Source of the DNA: Halichoerus grypus
Taxonomy: Eukaryota > Chordata > Mammalia > Carnivora > Phocidae
DNA: 64,000 bases
Direction of reading: 5' to 3'
NCBI RefSeq assembly: GCF_964656455.1
Contig: NC_135719.1
Coordinates: 134,415,284 to 134,479,283, forward strand
Shown: positions 1 to 10,714 of the stretch, piece after piece
Position numbering within the stretch: the first letter of the stretch is position 1
How the letters are laid out: the number at the start of each line of letters is the position of its first letter
Notes under the pieces: generated by a model
Database searches by the model: none
What the model was told of the DNA's origin: nothing
Seen by the model: the letters and a program-made list of their open reading frames with translations, nothing else
Made by a program: the position numbers and the translations under genes

Positions 1-165
1 ATGAGTAGCACTCTGAACGGGAGCTGAAGTCATTTATTTAAAATGGCAATGAGATGACCTCTTAAAAAGCTCCGGTGGGGTGGGCAGAGGGTAATTTGGC
101 CGAGGCCTCGTACAAAGGGCTTCAAACTTAGACTTTTATTATTATTTCCAAATGATGGTTTACCT
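1..165. other. Unclassified non-repetitive sequence
   Basis: No repeat or open frame is recognised. Four CpG dinucleotides occur in about 120 bp (around 19, 72, 103 and 109), denser than most of the window. The segment may be the edge of a unique block that continues to the left. Confidence 0.5.
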
Positions 166-536
166 TGTTATGAATTGAACTGTATCTCCCCAAAAATTCA
201 TATGTTGACGTTCTAAGCCTTTAATGTGATTGTATTTAGAGATAGGGCCTCTAGGGAGGTAATTAAAGTTAAGTTAGGTCATAAGGATGGGATCCTAATC
301 CCCGGGATCTGATGTCTTTAGAAGAAAACGGACAGCAGGAGTATGTGCCCATACAGGAAAGACCATGTGAGGACACAGCAAAAAGGTTGCCAATCAGGAA
401 GGAGGTCATACCAGAAACCAACCCTGATGGCATCTTGATCTTGGACTTCCAGGCTCCAGAACTGTGAGAAAATAAATTTCTGTTGTTTAAGGCCCCTTGT
501 AGTATTCTGTTATGGCATCCCAGGCAGACTAATGCA
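166..536 (+). mobile_element. Solo MaLR-type LTR (MLT1/MST group)
   Basis: The segment starts 'tgttatgaattgaactg' and ends near 'gcagactaatgca', the usual ends of mammalian apparent LTR retrotransposon (ERVL-MaLR) LTRs. Inside are the family hallmarks 'aaaattcatatgttga', 'ggaggtaattaa', 'accatgtgaggacacagc', 'cttgatcttggacttcc' and 'ctccagaactgtgagaaa' followed by the AATAAA signal. Length (about 370 bp) fits a full LTR. No internal retroviral sequence flanks it, so it is a solo LTR. Family membership is secure; the exact subfamily is not. Confidence 0.85.
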
Positions 537-1478
537 TACCTATAATCACAAAGGTTAATCTGACATATTAAAAGAAGATGTTTGTCATTCTTCCAATGCT
601 TACCCATTTATAAAACCACCTTGCCTGAAGCCAATAATAACAGCAGAATCTATTGAACTTTTTTTCTTGATAGGTGCTGTTTTACACATTTTCATTTCAT
701 AGAGTAATTCATATTATTACCTGTTTTACAGATAAGAAAAGGAGTAAAAGACAGTATAAGTAACTGATCCAAAGTCGAATAACATACTCAGAATATTGTA
801 AATAGTAAAGTGAGCTACAGAATAGTTTATTTATAAATCCTGTTATTATCTGGGGGAAAAGCACAGGTGTATCACTGTGCATTTGTACTTTTAAAGTCAT
901 TTCTTTAACACATGTGAAAAATTTAAACTTTCCACAATTAAAGAAAGCTTTTTGGTCATAAATTTTATAATGTATTGGGAGTCTCAAAAAAAGAAGATAA
1001 AAGGACATTTCAAGGAAAATCACTACAGAGGTAAACTGAATTTTCTCCATTAAATACATTTATCTAAACATGGGGCAAATTGCTTGTATTTGAAAACAAC
1101 TGTGATTTTTATATATCTTTTTTAAAGTTGAATGCCAAAATTTCCTTTTGAATCCCACAGTGGTTTTAGAAGCCAACATATTTCCAGGAGGTTGGAAAGC
1201 TACTATAAGCTTATTTTTAACTGGTCAGCAAGTAAAATTCTAACTAATGTTGATCTTTCTCTGACAGCACTTGCTTGGAAGGTTCCATAGTTTTGATTAA
1301 TACTTAAACACTAGGGCTTCCAAAGCAAATTTACAAGCTGAAATTACTAAAGCTACAATAAATACAGAAACACGTTACTGCTTTATTTTCTACATGAGCT
1401 AAAAAGAGCAGCCATTAGGAATAAGCAAGTACAGGAAGGAGGAACTTTGTTTTCAGTTCGTTTTTTCACTGACCATTA
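537..1478. other. AT-rich stretch without recognised features
   Basis: About 940 bp of AT-rich sequence. I see no repeat family, RNA gene or credible exon. The 116-codon minus-strand frame at 709-1059 has no recognisable domain and is treated as chance. Confidence 0.5.
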
Positions 1479-1494
1479 GAGATGTACACTGTGA
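1479..1494. repeat. Left target-site duplication of the L1 at 1491-1967
   Basis: 'gagatgtacactgtga' here matches 'gaaatgtatactgtga' at 1968-1983 with two mismatches, both transitions. Confidence 0.7.
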
Positions 1495-1967
1495 TCTCAC
1501 TGATATGAGGAATTCTTCATCTCAGGAAACAAACTGAGGGTTGCTGGAGTGGTGGGGGGTGGGAAGGATGGGGTGGCTGGGTGATGGACACTGGGGAGGG
1601 TGTGGGCTATGGTGAGCGCTGTGAATTGTGTAAGACTGATGAATCACAGACCTGTACCTCTGAAACAAATATTACATTATATGTCAAAAAAAAGAAAAAT
1701 ATAGTAGGAAGGGAAAAATGAAGGTGGGGAGATCGGAGGGGGAGACGAACCATGAAAGACTATGGACTCTGAGAAACCAACTGAGGGTTCTAGAGGGGAG
1801 GGGTGTGGGGGGATGGGTTAGCCTGGTGATGGGTATTAAAGAGGACATGTATTGAATGGAACACTGGGTGTTATACGCAAACAATGAATCATGGAACACT
1901 ACATCAAAAACTAATGATGTAATGTATGGTGATTAACATAACATAATAAAATAAAATTAGAAGGAAA
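1491..1967 (+). mobile_element. 5'-truncated carnivore L1, 3' UTR with two related modules
   Basis: Two L1 3'-end modules lie in tandem. Module 1 (about 1491-1690) has 'gatctcactgatatgagg', 'gggttgctgga', 'tacctctgaaac' and an A-rich run. Module 2 (about 1738-1960) has 'gagacgaaccatgaaagac', 'gggttctaga', 'tagcctggtgatgggtatta' and 'tggtgattaacataacat' plus an A-rich tail. A near-perfect direct repeat (1479-1494 and 1968-1983, 14 of 16 bases) flanks the pair, so both look like one insertion of an L1 whose 3' UTR contains both modules. No ORF2 remains. Each module has a G-quadruplex-type motif. Confidence 0.85.
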
Positions 1968-2009
1968 GAAATGTATACTGTGAGGGGGAACCTATGGTGG
2001 TTTTGTTTA

Positions 2010-2235
2010 CTAGCTCTGGAGCTAGACTGGATGTGAGTGCTGGCTCTGCAACTTCCTGGCTGTGTGATATTAGGCAAGTTATTTCTTCTTTCTGTCCTTT
2101 AGTTTCCTCATCTGTGAAATGGGGCAGTGACAGTGTCTATTCCGTAGGAATTTTACACACCTTAAACGAGTTACAACAAATAAACTGCAAAGAACAGTGA
2201 CTAGCATATAGCAGATATTCCATATGTGATGGTGA
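2010..2235 (+). mobile_element. MIR SINE
   Basis: Core MIR pattern in order: 'gctctggagctagactgg', 'cttcctggctgtgtgat', 'taggcaagttattt', 'tttcctcatctgtgaaatgg' and the late segment 'agtgactagcatatagcaga'. Diverged, as expected for an old mammal-wide element. Confidence 0.9.
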
Positions 2236-2293
2236 TTATTTTTTCCTATAAAAATAGTATTTAAATAAAGTCAGGATTCTATGATATTCAGCC

Positions 2294-2478
2294 ATTAATT
2301 CAATAAACATTCACTCATTCAATAAATATTTATTAAGTCCATACCATGGCCAGGAGCTGGCTGTAAAGAGTTGAATAATTCAAGGGACCTCTTGTCTAAG
2401 GTCTAGCATTATAGTGGGGAGAACAGACACATATATTCCTGGTGGGTGCTGTCTACTGAGCTTTCTATTAGAACATGG
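2294..2478 (-). mobile_element. L2 LINE 3' end
   Basis: Begins with the reverse complement of the L2 3' terminus ('ttcaataaatatttatta') and continues through 'tggggagaacagac', the typical antisense L2 3' UTR order. Confidence 0.75.
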
Positions 2479-2595
2479 ACATGGGAACTCATAAGGAGCT
2501 CTGGGAAGAGCGTTCTGGAAGGAGTATTGCTGGATCTGAGTTTTGCAACTTTATGACTCACTTAGTTAGAAGAGGATATGGAGACAGCTATTCTT

Positions 2596-2675
2596 TTTTT
2601 TTTTTTTATAGGAAAAATCGTAATGTTTCATTTTATTTTGTGTGTGTGTTTCTTTTTTTTTTATGTTATGTTAAT
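2596..2675 (-). mobile_element. 80-bp L1-derived mini-insertion with two A-tracts
   Basis: An exact 11-bp direct repeat 'cagctattctt' (2585-2595 and 2676-2686) brackets 80 bp. Read on the minus strand, the insert is a 13-base match to the L1 3' terminus ('attaacataacat'), an A-run, about 45 bp of other sequence and a terminal A-run. This is the layout of an extremely 5'-truncated L1 that carried downstream DNA (3' transduction). The short L1 match limits confidence. Confidence 0.6.
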
Positions 2676-2686
2676 CAGCTATTCTT

Positions 2687-3254
2687 AACAGAGGAAGCAG
2701 AAAAGCAAAAACATAATGGCCTGAGGAGTTTGGGAAACTAATGGGAGGTGTGAATAGCTTATGAATCATACATAAAGGGGCCGTGAGGAAATCAAGCTGA
2801 GAATTAAACACTGATCGCATAACTTCTCCCAATTTCTACTCTTCTACAGCACCATGATGGTCCCTTTTGTTGAGGACCAATAACTCAGCTCTGACTACAT
2901 GTGGGGAAGAAAAATATGCATGATGACACTCCTTACCTCATTGTTCAAATTGGGCCAACATTCCAACAAATAACCGGTCAAAACCATCTCAGTCTCTAAG
3001 GGATATGATTAATTGGACAGGTTCCAAAATACACTAATATTGGAATACACTAATCTCACCTGCAGATGAAAATATTTTAATATGCAGCTCAAAGATGGCT
3101 AGACAAGTGTTAGTCCAGAGAGCACTATAATATATTTAAAAGTAAAGCTCAATACTAAGTAATCCCATGAAGTGTAATAAAATTTCACATCTGGTTGTAC
3201 AGAGTACACATTGTCTAAATTATGGAGATGAGAAATGGCAAACTAAGTGTGAAA
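2687..3254. other. No recognised feature
   Basis: AT-rich sequence with no repeat family or RNA gene that I can name. Confidence 0.5.
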
Positions 3255-3670
3255 GCAGCTTCAGTTAATGACGGCTATTTATGACCCAGCCTGTTTTCTG
3301 ATGCATACACAATTATTGAGCTTGTGGCACACAAAAGCCTGAATAACTGCAGAAATATTGGGGATGGGAGAAATATTTAATCATGCCAGTTTTATCGCAG
3401 GTCGGCAAGGCCTTATCTTTAGGTGGGCCTAAATCAACAATATTAAAATGAGTAATTTACCCTGTTCCGACCTGAAGCCGACTGACTGTTTTATGCCTAG
3501 GGAAGAAAAACACTGGGCTTTGTAACTCTTCACCCTGATTGCTTGTAATGCTCATCGATCTGAAACAAACAGTGCATAAATCTGTTCTTTAGCAACAGAC
3601 GCAACTAAGGTGTCGATTAAAAATGACCGAGCAGAAATTGGAACATGATTACCAAATCCGTAGTACCCAA
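3255..3670. promoter_or_regulatory. Candidate conserved non-coding block (CpG-retaining)
   Basis: Non-repetitive block with about ten CpG dinucleotides in 415 bp (for example in 'tgacggc', 'tcgcaggtcggc', 'tccgacc', 'catcgatc', 'gtgtcgatt'), in a window where CpG is scarce. No transposon signature and no long open frame. CpG retention outside an island hints at selection or hypomethylation, so an enhancer is possible. This is inference from composition only. Confidence 0.3.
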
Positions 3671-4289
3671 CACCATTCACTGACTCATACACAGCTACTT
3701 CATTGAGAAGAATGAACTAAATAAAATATCCTTTCAAAAAATTGAATTGTAAGGGACATTTTATGAGATAGTTGTGAGACATTTTTTTTTTTTTTTCTGA
3801 GACAAAAAGATGAGGTTCTGATTGCGCTGAGAATTCAACCTATGTCCCTGCTAATTTTTCTTTCTTCCCTTAATGAACAAAGATCATGGCCAAATTTCAT
3901 TTGCCAGTTCTGTTGACAATTTGGACAATAAACTATTCTCACCTAATGTTCCTTTAATGTTACAGAAGCTCAATTCAAGAGAGGAAGCTTATGTTCTTAA
4001 AGGTGAAATAAGTTACTTTCATGTTACTCTTTAGTACCAAAGGGTAACAGCAAATGAGATGAGTTCTATAGTCAATGGCTGCTTACCAGAAGCCTTTGGA
4101 GAACAATGGTTCTTTCTCTTCTGTGGAACAGGAACCTGAGACATGGAGCAGCTTAGCAGCTAAGCCATTACCCAGACTAAGATATATCATTAGTGAGTGC
4201 CAAAGCCCCCAATCAAATCTCAGTCTGAAGGGCTCTGTGGTTGTTACTAGGGCAATTTACCAAATATTTATTGCCTTCTATCTTCTGGG
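3671..4289. other. No recognised feature; poly(T) at 3782-3796
   Basis: AT-rich sequence. A T15 tract at 3782-3796 is bracketed by a 7-bp direct repeat 'tgagaca' (3775-3781, 3798-3804), possibly a tiny retroinsertion or slippage. Confidence 0.45.
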
Positions 4290-4618
4290 CACATGGTAGG
4301 TAGGTACTTCCTTGTTCCTTTGTGGTTGGATGGGATCATGGGTCTAGTAGTAGCCAATCAGTTGCAAGCACAGAGACACATACCTTCTCCTGAATAAAGT
4401 ATGTAAGTGCTGGCGCAAGACTCTCCAGAGTTCTCTTTCCCTCGGCCCAGGCAACTGGCAAGGTTCTAGCTAGTGGCTTCACTATCAACCAGAGTCCCAG
4501 AGAGTCCCCAGCTAATCTTCAGAGCAGCACTGGAACAAAATACATTTCTCTTGTTTATAGTTTCTGGGATTTGGGGGTTTGTTGGTTTCCACAACCAACT
4601 TCACCTATCCTGATGTAT
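4290..4618 (+). mobile_element. Old MaLR/ERVL-type LTR (MLT1-like)
   Basis: Order of motifs fits MLT1-type LTRs: 'agccaatcag', 'taagtgctggcgcaagact', 'ctctccagagttctctttcc', then 'tttctgggatttgggggttt' and 'cctatcctga' near the end. Strongly diverged; the left boundary is uncertain. Confidence 0.55.
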
Positions 4619-5081
4619 GGAGACCACAAAGCCTATTCTCCATAAAGGAACCCATAAACTAGAGATAGCATCATAAAACCAAGTCACAAGGAACAGAGAT
4701 AAAGCTTCATGATGAAAGGAGGATGAGATCGGGGCCATAAAGAAAGAGAAAACCAACCTGAGAAGAGCAATTTGGAATCTCAAGCATAAACCAATGTAGA
4801 GACTAAATTCACTTGGCAGTTTTGGAAGACCACAAAGAAACTTCCCAAAGAATTCAAAGTGAGTATCAGAAAACAATGGGAACTTAGGAAATAGTGAGCT
4901 CCAGAGTGGCAATAATAAAATGGGAATTTACTCAAAATATCTCTTCTCAATATAAAAGGGCCCATTTATAGATAACTGTACACTTTTATGACCATAACAT
5001 CATTGTTGGAAATACTATACAATGCTAGTACCTCCACAACCCTCGGGATGAGAAGATATTATCGCTCTCTTTTTTCTAATT
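4619..5081. other. No recognised feature
   Basis: Nothing identifiable. The overlapping minus-strand frames here are unrelated to any protein I recognise. Confidence 0.5.
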
Positions 5082-5098
5082 CTTTGCACATATTTCTA

Positions 5099-5305
5099 TT
5101 TTTTTTTTTTTTTTTAAAGATTTTATTTATTTATTTGACAGAGAGAGACACAGCGAGAGAGGGAACACAAGCAGGGGGAGTGGGAGAGGGAGAAGCAGGC
5201 TTCCCGCAGAGCAGGGAGCCCGATGCGGGGCTCGATCCCAGGACCCTGGGATCATGACCTGAGCCGAAGGCAGACGCTTAACGACTGAGCCACCCAGGTG
5301 CCCCA
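5099..5305 (-). mobile_element. CanSINE (SINEC), full length
   Basis: Minus-strand copy: poly(T) tail complement, 'aaagattttatttattta', a CT/GA region, then the tRNA-Lys-related head complement ending 'gccacccaggtgcccc'. An exact 17-bp TSD 'ctttgcacatatttcta' lies at 5082-5098 and 5306-5322. Near-consensus body and perfect TSD indicate a young insertion. Confidence 0.97.
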
Positions 5306-5322
5306 CTTTGCACATATTTCTA

Positions 5323-5789
5323 AAACAGTATTTTTGATAAACCAACACCAGTGCTATCTTAGGAGCCCTCATAGGGCTATAAATCCTCTGGAGGAATATT
5401 TGGATGGGAAAATGCTAGCTTAAAAAAAAAAATCATCTCATTCCAACATGTGTCCAACAATGGCTTTCAAAAGGTGATTTGGGGAAACTCGGCTAGCATT
5501 TGTGTTGGACTTCGCATACCCATTCAGGGGCCTGAGTGTCTTTGCATTGACTATTGGGAACTAATGAAGAGCCATATACCTGGGATAATGATCAGTGGAA
5601 AGACAGTTTTGGGGAAAGTACACAGGGCCTTCTGCAATTCCAGACTGAATTTGATCAAGCTTTTAGATGTTATGGGAATGGGTCTGGAGAATATGGCTAG
5701 AGGGAGAAAAAAAATAAACTAGAGTTGGCTCCCCCAACTTGCCTTATCAATGGAGTATATTAGCAGAGGGGAAAGATTATATAGTGCTC
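5323..5789. other. No recognised feature
   Basis: Unclassified sequence. A 90-codon plus-strand frame (5450-5722) has no recognisable domain. Confidence 0.45.
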
Positions 5790-6118
5790 TTCTAGTAACC
5801 ACTTCTGTCTTGCTTTCACTACTGTTTTCCTGATACTTATTCTGACAATATCTGGAGGCTTCCCCTTTACTGTGAGTTCTTCCCTTGAAGCTCTAGGTTG
5901 GTTTATGTTCCCTTACCTGGGACTCCCATTAACTCCATACATTGCACTACCAGTCTATCTGGCATATTGCATTGTAATTCCTAAGAATGTCTGTGTCTGA
6001 CTCTTCCACAAGACTGAAAGACCTCTGAGAAAAGGGACCTTTTAATGTTCACTGTTGTGTCCATCGTACTCAGGACAGAGGCAGACACAGAGTAGCTCAA
6101 AGCAAGTTTATTAAATTA
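5790..6118 (+). mobile_element. L2 LINE 3' end
   Basis: The last 150 bp follow the L2 terminus: 'agactgaaagacctctgag', 'gggacc', 'tgttcactgttgtgtcc', then a degenerate 'gcacagtagctca...' segment and 'tttattaaattaa'. The upstream part (5790-5960) is only weakly L2-like. Confidence 0.6.
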
Positions 6119-6197
6119 AAAAAAAAAAAAAATCAAAGAATGAATAAGTAAACATGAAACTAAATGATATAACTGTTAAGAAGGTAACATATTTACT

Positions 6198-6391
6198 GGG
6201 GCACCTGGGTGGCTCAGTCGTTAAGCGTCTGCCTTCGGCTCAGGTCATGATCCCGGGGTCCTGGGATTGAGCTCCGCATCGGGCTCCCTGCTCCGCGGGA
6301 AGCCTGCTTCTCCCTCTCCCACCCCCCCTGCTTGTGTTCCCTCTCTCGCTGTGTTTCTCTCTGTCAAATAAATAAATAAAATCTTAAAAAA
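6198..6391 (+). mobile_element. CanSINE (SINEC), full length
   Basis: Starts 'ggggcacctgggtggctcag' with intact tRNA-Lys-like A-box region, then a C/T-rich stretch and tail 'aaataaataaataaaatctt'. Exact 20-bp TSD 'aagaaggtaacatatttact' at 6178-6197 and 6392-6411. Young insertion. Confidence 0.97.
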
Positions 6392-6469
6392 AAGAAGGTA
6401 ACATATTTACTTCATTGTTTTACAAATAAACTTCATTCAAAGTCCCATCTTCTTACATCATCAGATTGT

Positions 6470-6600
6470 TGCAAATGCCTTACTATGTAGTGGCACATTC
6501 TAATCTTTGTACATATTACTTGTCCCCAAATCGTCTTGTTTAACAATTATTGTCTTTGTTTTTTTAGAAGAAAAACTAAAGCTTAGAGTGATTAGGTGCT
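6470..6600 (-). mobile_element. MIR SINE fragment
   Basis: Antisense MIR-like order: 'cttactatgtag', 'aatctttgtacatatta', 'gtttaacaattattgtctt', 'aaactaaagcttagagtg'. Diverged. Confidence 0.5.
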
Positions 6601-6842
6601 ATAAGAGAAATAGTCCCTTTAGGAGACAAGTACATGCTTTCTAATCAGATGACCTTATTATAACAATAGTAAATCTGATGACTCTGAAGTGTAGGTAGTA
6701 TTTCTCTACTGCTTGCAATTCTAAATAATTCAATAATAACTGAGTAATAATTCTAAATAATTCAATAAATAACAGAGTTAAACATATTCTCATGACAGAG
6801 ATATCTTAAATGGAATTTTGTAACTAAGGTGTAGTATTATCT

Positions 6843-7040
6843 CTAAGAGCAAAGATTTGGAAACTAGACTACATGGGTTCAAATCCCAGCTCTACATAAC
6901 CTATGGCAAGACGTCTATGTCTCAATTTCCTCATTTGCGATATGGTTGCACATGATTGTTGGAGGCTTAAGTTATCGAATAGCTACAAAGTACTTAGGGC
7001 ATAGGTTATCACGGAGCCAATGCTTAATAGATATTATTTG
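6843..7040 (+). mobile_element. MIR SINE
   Basis: 'gggttcaaatcccagctct', 'tatggcaagacgtctatgt', 'ctcaatttcctcatttgcg' and 'aagtacttagggcatagg' follow the MIR consensus in order. Confidence 0.9.
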
Positions 7041-7149
7041 TACCCTCACTGGAACTACTTGAGTCAACTGTTAGACCATTATCATCAATGTTACTAAAAA
7101 CAGAATAGAAAAATTCTATTTTTCTACATATTACTATATGATTAGAAAT

Positions 7150-7670
7150 TGTGGCTTTAGCATGGAAGGCCCTTCATGGTCTACAAGGCCATGCATGACT
7201 TGGCACTTCCTTGCCTGGTCTCTGAGCTCTCCACACCTTGAACATGCTCTTTGGCTGTGTTGCAGTGTCTGCATGTCCTACAAAGATGAATGCCTCCAGG
7301 CATTTCCAGCTTTTGCACAGCTGCTCATTCTGCATAGAATGTAGTCTCCTCTTCTCTTGTTGTTTTTTTGCCTGAAAAACTCTTTCCACGACTTTAGGAT
7401 TCAACTAAAACTCAGCTAAAACTCCCATGCACCCCTTGCAGCCGAACCTGGCTAAGAGCCCCTTCTAATTGCTCCAACAGACCTTGCATCTATCCCTGTG
7501 ATCATGCTCATTGATCCAGGTTTGCCCTGTGCTTGCCTGCCTTGCCCAATGAACAGACAGAAAGCTAGCCAGGGGCAGGAGCTGAGTCCTTTCACCTTTT
7601 ATTTGTCATATCTGACATCACATTGGGAATATCAGAACCCTTAATAAATAGGTGTTAAATGAATAAATAG
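7150..7670 (+). mobile_element. L2 LINE 3' end
   Basis: Matches L2 in order: 'catggtctacaaggccatgc', 'cttgcctggtctctgagctc', 'gcatttccagcttttgcaca', 'gcctgaaaaactctttcc', 'actcagctaaaactc' and a decayed terminus 'aataaataggtgttaaatga'. The open frames on both strands here are by-products of this L2. Confidence 0.85.
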
Positions 7671-9079
7671 GTGAGAGATAGCTTTCAAGTGGAGCAGAGT
7701 ATTTCTGCTCAATTGCTTAGAAGAGTACTTCCCAAACATTTTCAAATCAGGACGTACAGCTAGCTCCATAGAAAAAAGAATGGGCAGTTTGTCCACTTGA
7801 GGTTAATAGCACAGATCGCAACCAGCCTGGACCACTGAAGGAGCACCCATCCACCACACCCAAGCATGGAGGGGCATCCGCCCCCCAAATAAGAAGCTCT
7901 GGCTCAGAGCACAGAATATGACAGCTCATCCTTCTACTTGTTCAGCCACCTTCACTCAGTCTTCCTCAGACAACCCTCATGATTTAAAGGTGATATTCTG
8001 CTTTAATAACTGTGAAGGTGGCATGTTTGGTATCATTGGTTGGAGCAATCAGAAGATACAGGGTCTAGCACCCTCTCTCCTATCCAGAGATGAACACTAC
8101 ATACCCTTGTCAAGTAACAAGGTTTTTTTGTTTGTTTTCCTTATAAAAATGAGCTGTTAAGATCTGCCCTAGCTACACCATGGGATATTTGAGGGATAAT
8201 ATAATTTGCTACAGACAAACTCAATGTGAGATAAATAAAATTCTATAGGAATATAGTAATGAATTGCAAATATATACTCCTAGTATGTGAAATGATGTTA
8301 TCCGTTATAAGTAGGTGGGCTTTATAATTTATTTTATAAACCAGGACAAAAATGAGAGTGAAATAAGATACTATTAAGAAACACAACAAGATGACAGTCA
8401 GTCATTAATAGGCAATCATCAGGACTTTATCAGGAATATGATCACCCAGATTACAATGAGTATTCTAGAAGATGCTAGAATTTGAAGTGATTCTTTTAGT
8501 GGCATCAATATTTTTGTCTGTGCACTACTGCAACCCTCTGTTTATATTTGCGGCATTCATCACCTTTTGAAGGGAGCAAAGCAGAGCTCTGTTTTGAGCC
8601 CTTCTTCCTCCCACCCCACTGCAGTTGAGACATAGGCATGGCAACTCAGCCCTCTCAGTCAGACATTCTCAACCCAGACCAGGAGCACAGAAGCAGAGGA
8701 TGCTCCATATCCTTGCAGACAAATATAGTGGCAGCTGTAATGGCCACACTCAGTTTCCAGAGGAGCAATGATAGTGGTTTTAGCCGTGAGCTCTGATTGG
8801 TTCAGTGGTGCTAGGTGGTAAAGTCCATGCCCAAAGATGGTGGAATGCTGTCTTCAAGGGGCCAGCGCCTGAGCCTGTCCTCCCCAGCACAGTTAGTGTT
8901 GTTTCTTCTTCCTTAATTTCCAAGACCAGGTCCATGGCCATCCCCAAGGATCTGGGAACCACCTTTAACCTGAATCTTTCAGTGCAATTATTTTCTGCTT
9001 ACATTAGCCAGAGATGGTTTCTGCTCAAATCTAGATGCACCCTAATAAACTAAAATTAACTACACATGGAGCAACCAAG
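7671..9079. other. Unclassified sequence
   Basis: About 1.4 kb with no named repeat. Overlapping frames at 8780-9053 on both strands have no recognised product. Confidence 0.45.
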
Positions 9080-9185
9080 GAACTGTAAGTCATATAGCTT
9101 GCTTACAACCACATCACTAGAAAGTAAATCAGAGCTAGAGGCCAGATCTACCGCACCCGGTCTAGAGAGCTTTGTAACTCCACAC
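9080..9185 (-). mobile_element. MIR SINE fragment
   Basis: Antisense MIR-like run: 'cttacaaccacatcactag', 'aaatcagagctagaggcc', 'gagctttgtaactcc'. Confidence 0.55.
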
Positions 9186-10714
9186 ACTGAAGATACCCAA
9201 TAAACATTAGTTTAATTTGCTATTTTGTGTGTTCTGTTATATATTTTTAAAGCATGCTTTCTACAGGGCCACAGTTTGGAACGGGTGATCGATCCAAGTG
9301 CTCTTACATGGGATGGTGCAGTTATTCAACAACAATTAAGGAAATTTTGTACTGTGGTTAAAAAGCTAAGAAAAAGCAAAAACCTGGGAAACATCTTTTA
9401 TAACCTTTGTTTTTCAGAAATGACAAAATACATTTCATCTTAGAAAATAAGAGCTAAAATGAAGCAATGTGCTGAAAAGAGAATTGTATGGATATTAAAT
9501 GGGCAAGCATCCAATTCTCTATGTGGGGTCTCAGAAACCCAACATTTTATGATGGTGTGGTTTGATTAACGAAAATTAACAAGCAATGAGTACTTACTTC
9601 TTTGGAAAGAAACACCACTGGAATGGATATTATTTCCTGTGTTTGAAAAACATGCCTTTGCTGTGATGTTTTTAGACAATTTACTATGGGTGAATCTCTT
9701 TCTCTTAACTCAATCTGCCAAGCTTGCCTGTCATTCCAATGGGATGTCCATTTGTTGTTGTCTATAACACTACAACTTCATTTATTTTTTCTCTTTTCCT
9801 TACTAGGTATCAAATATGCTGGCCATTTCATAAACTTTTGCCAAAATAATCCTAACAGCCCAGAGCAGTTAGTATATGGAAATGCATTTATTGGTGTGGC
9901 TTCCCTCGTTTCACCTGGCTTAGCTTTGCAGAGACCCTTAAACTATCTGAATCAGCTTTTAAAACCAAGAAGACAACTCTATGTCCAGAACATCTGCTCC
10001 ATCTGCATTTCCCATTTTGGCCCTGGGCTCCAGGAAGTACTTGGTTCCACAGAGCTGCCAGGACATATTTTCACACACTTGGAACTTGAGTTACCGTGGA
10101 ACAGCTTCCACGGAAGTCTCCTTAGACTTCTAAAATCCTCCAGTATCAGCAAAATGGAGAACACATACCCATTAAACAAATTAGTCTGAAATCTGTTTAG
10201 AGACCAAAAGTGGTTGTCACACATCTGGAAAAAGAGTGCAGGGTGGGCTGGGTAGGAAAGGGGAGCCTAATAAAAGGAAAATATTAATTGAGCAGATCAA
10301 GAAAAAAAGGAGAATAGAAAAATATCAAGCTGAACGTGGACACAAAGTCATTAGCGGATATTGCTTTGTTTGCAGAAATGGAGAGCACAGGCTCGTGCCA
10401 GAGAAGACCCGTTCCAAGACACAGATGTTCAGAGTGTGCTTGCCTAGTTCCTACCCATTTCCTGCTTCCTTCTCACTCCCACCAAAACATTGAACTTGAC
10501 ACCAACATGTCTGCTTGTGTTACCAGTGGTGCAGCCAGGTTGAAATAGCCTTAGCACTGCGCAAGGACACTTCTTCCTGGTCTGCTTCTTCTGAGTCCCA
10601 GAACCTCAACTATTGCTAATCGGTTGGCTCCAACTTAGACAATGTTTTCCTTTTGCTTAGCCAGGCTTCATAAATTAGCTTACACTAATGAGTAGAATAG
10701 AGCAGTCAGCGACC
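9186..10714. other. Unclassified sequence with a 167-codon open frame and tandem hairpins
   Basis: No repeat recognised. The longest plus-strand frame of the window lies at 9686-10189 but shows no domain, compositional bias or splice pattern that argues for coding. Two adjacent perfect inverted repeats sit at 10094-10113 and 10113-10130. A smaller frame at 9225-9443 is preceded by a plausible 3' splice site near 9267. Confidence 0.4.

Noticed and set aside
3775..3804. Third tail-only insertion candidate (T15 flanked by 'tgagaca')
   Set aside because: The direct repeat is only 7 bp, too short to separate from chance or slippage.
9225..9443. Exon-like frame after 'catgctttctacag'
   Set aside because: A 3' splice-site match without a 5' splice site, transcript or protein similarity is insufficient.
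9686..10189. 167-codon plus-strand open frame, the longest in the window
   Set aside because: No recognisable domain, no strong start context argument, no splice partner. The pyrimidine-rich 'tttctcttttccttactag' inside it is only a splice-site look-alike. Best treated as chance.
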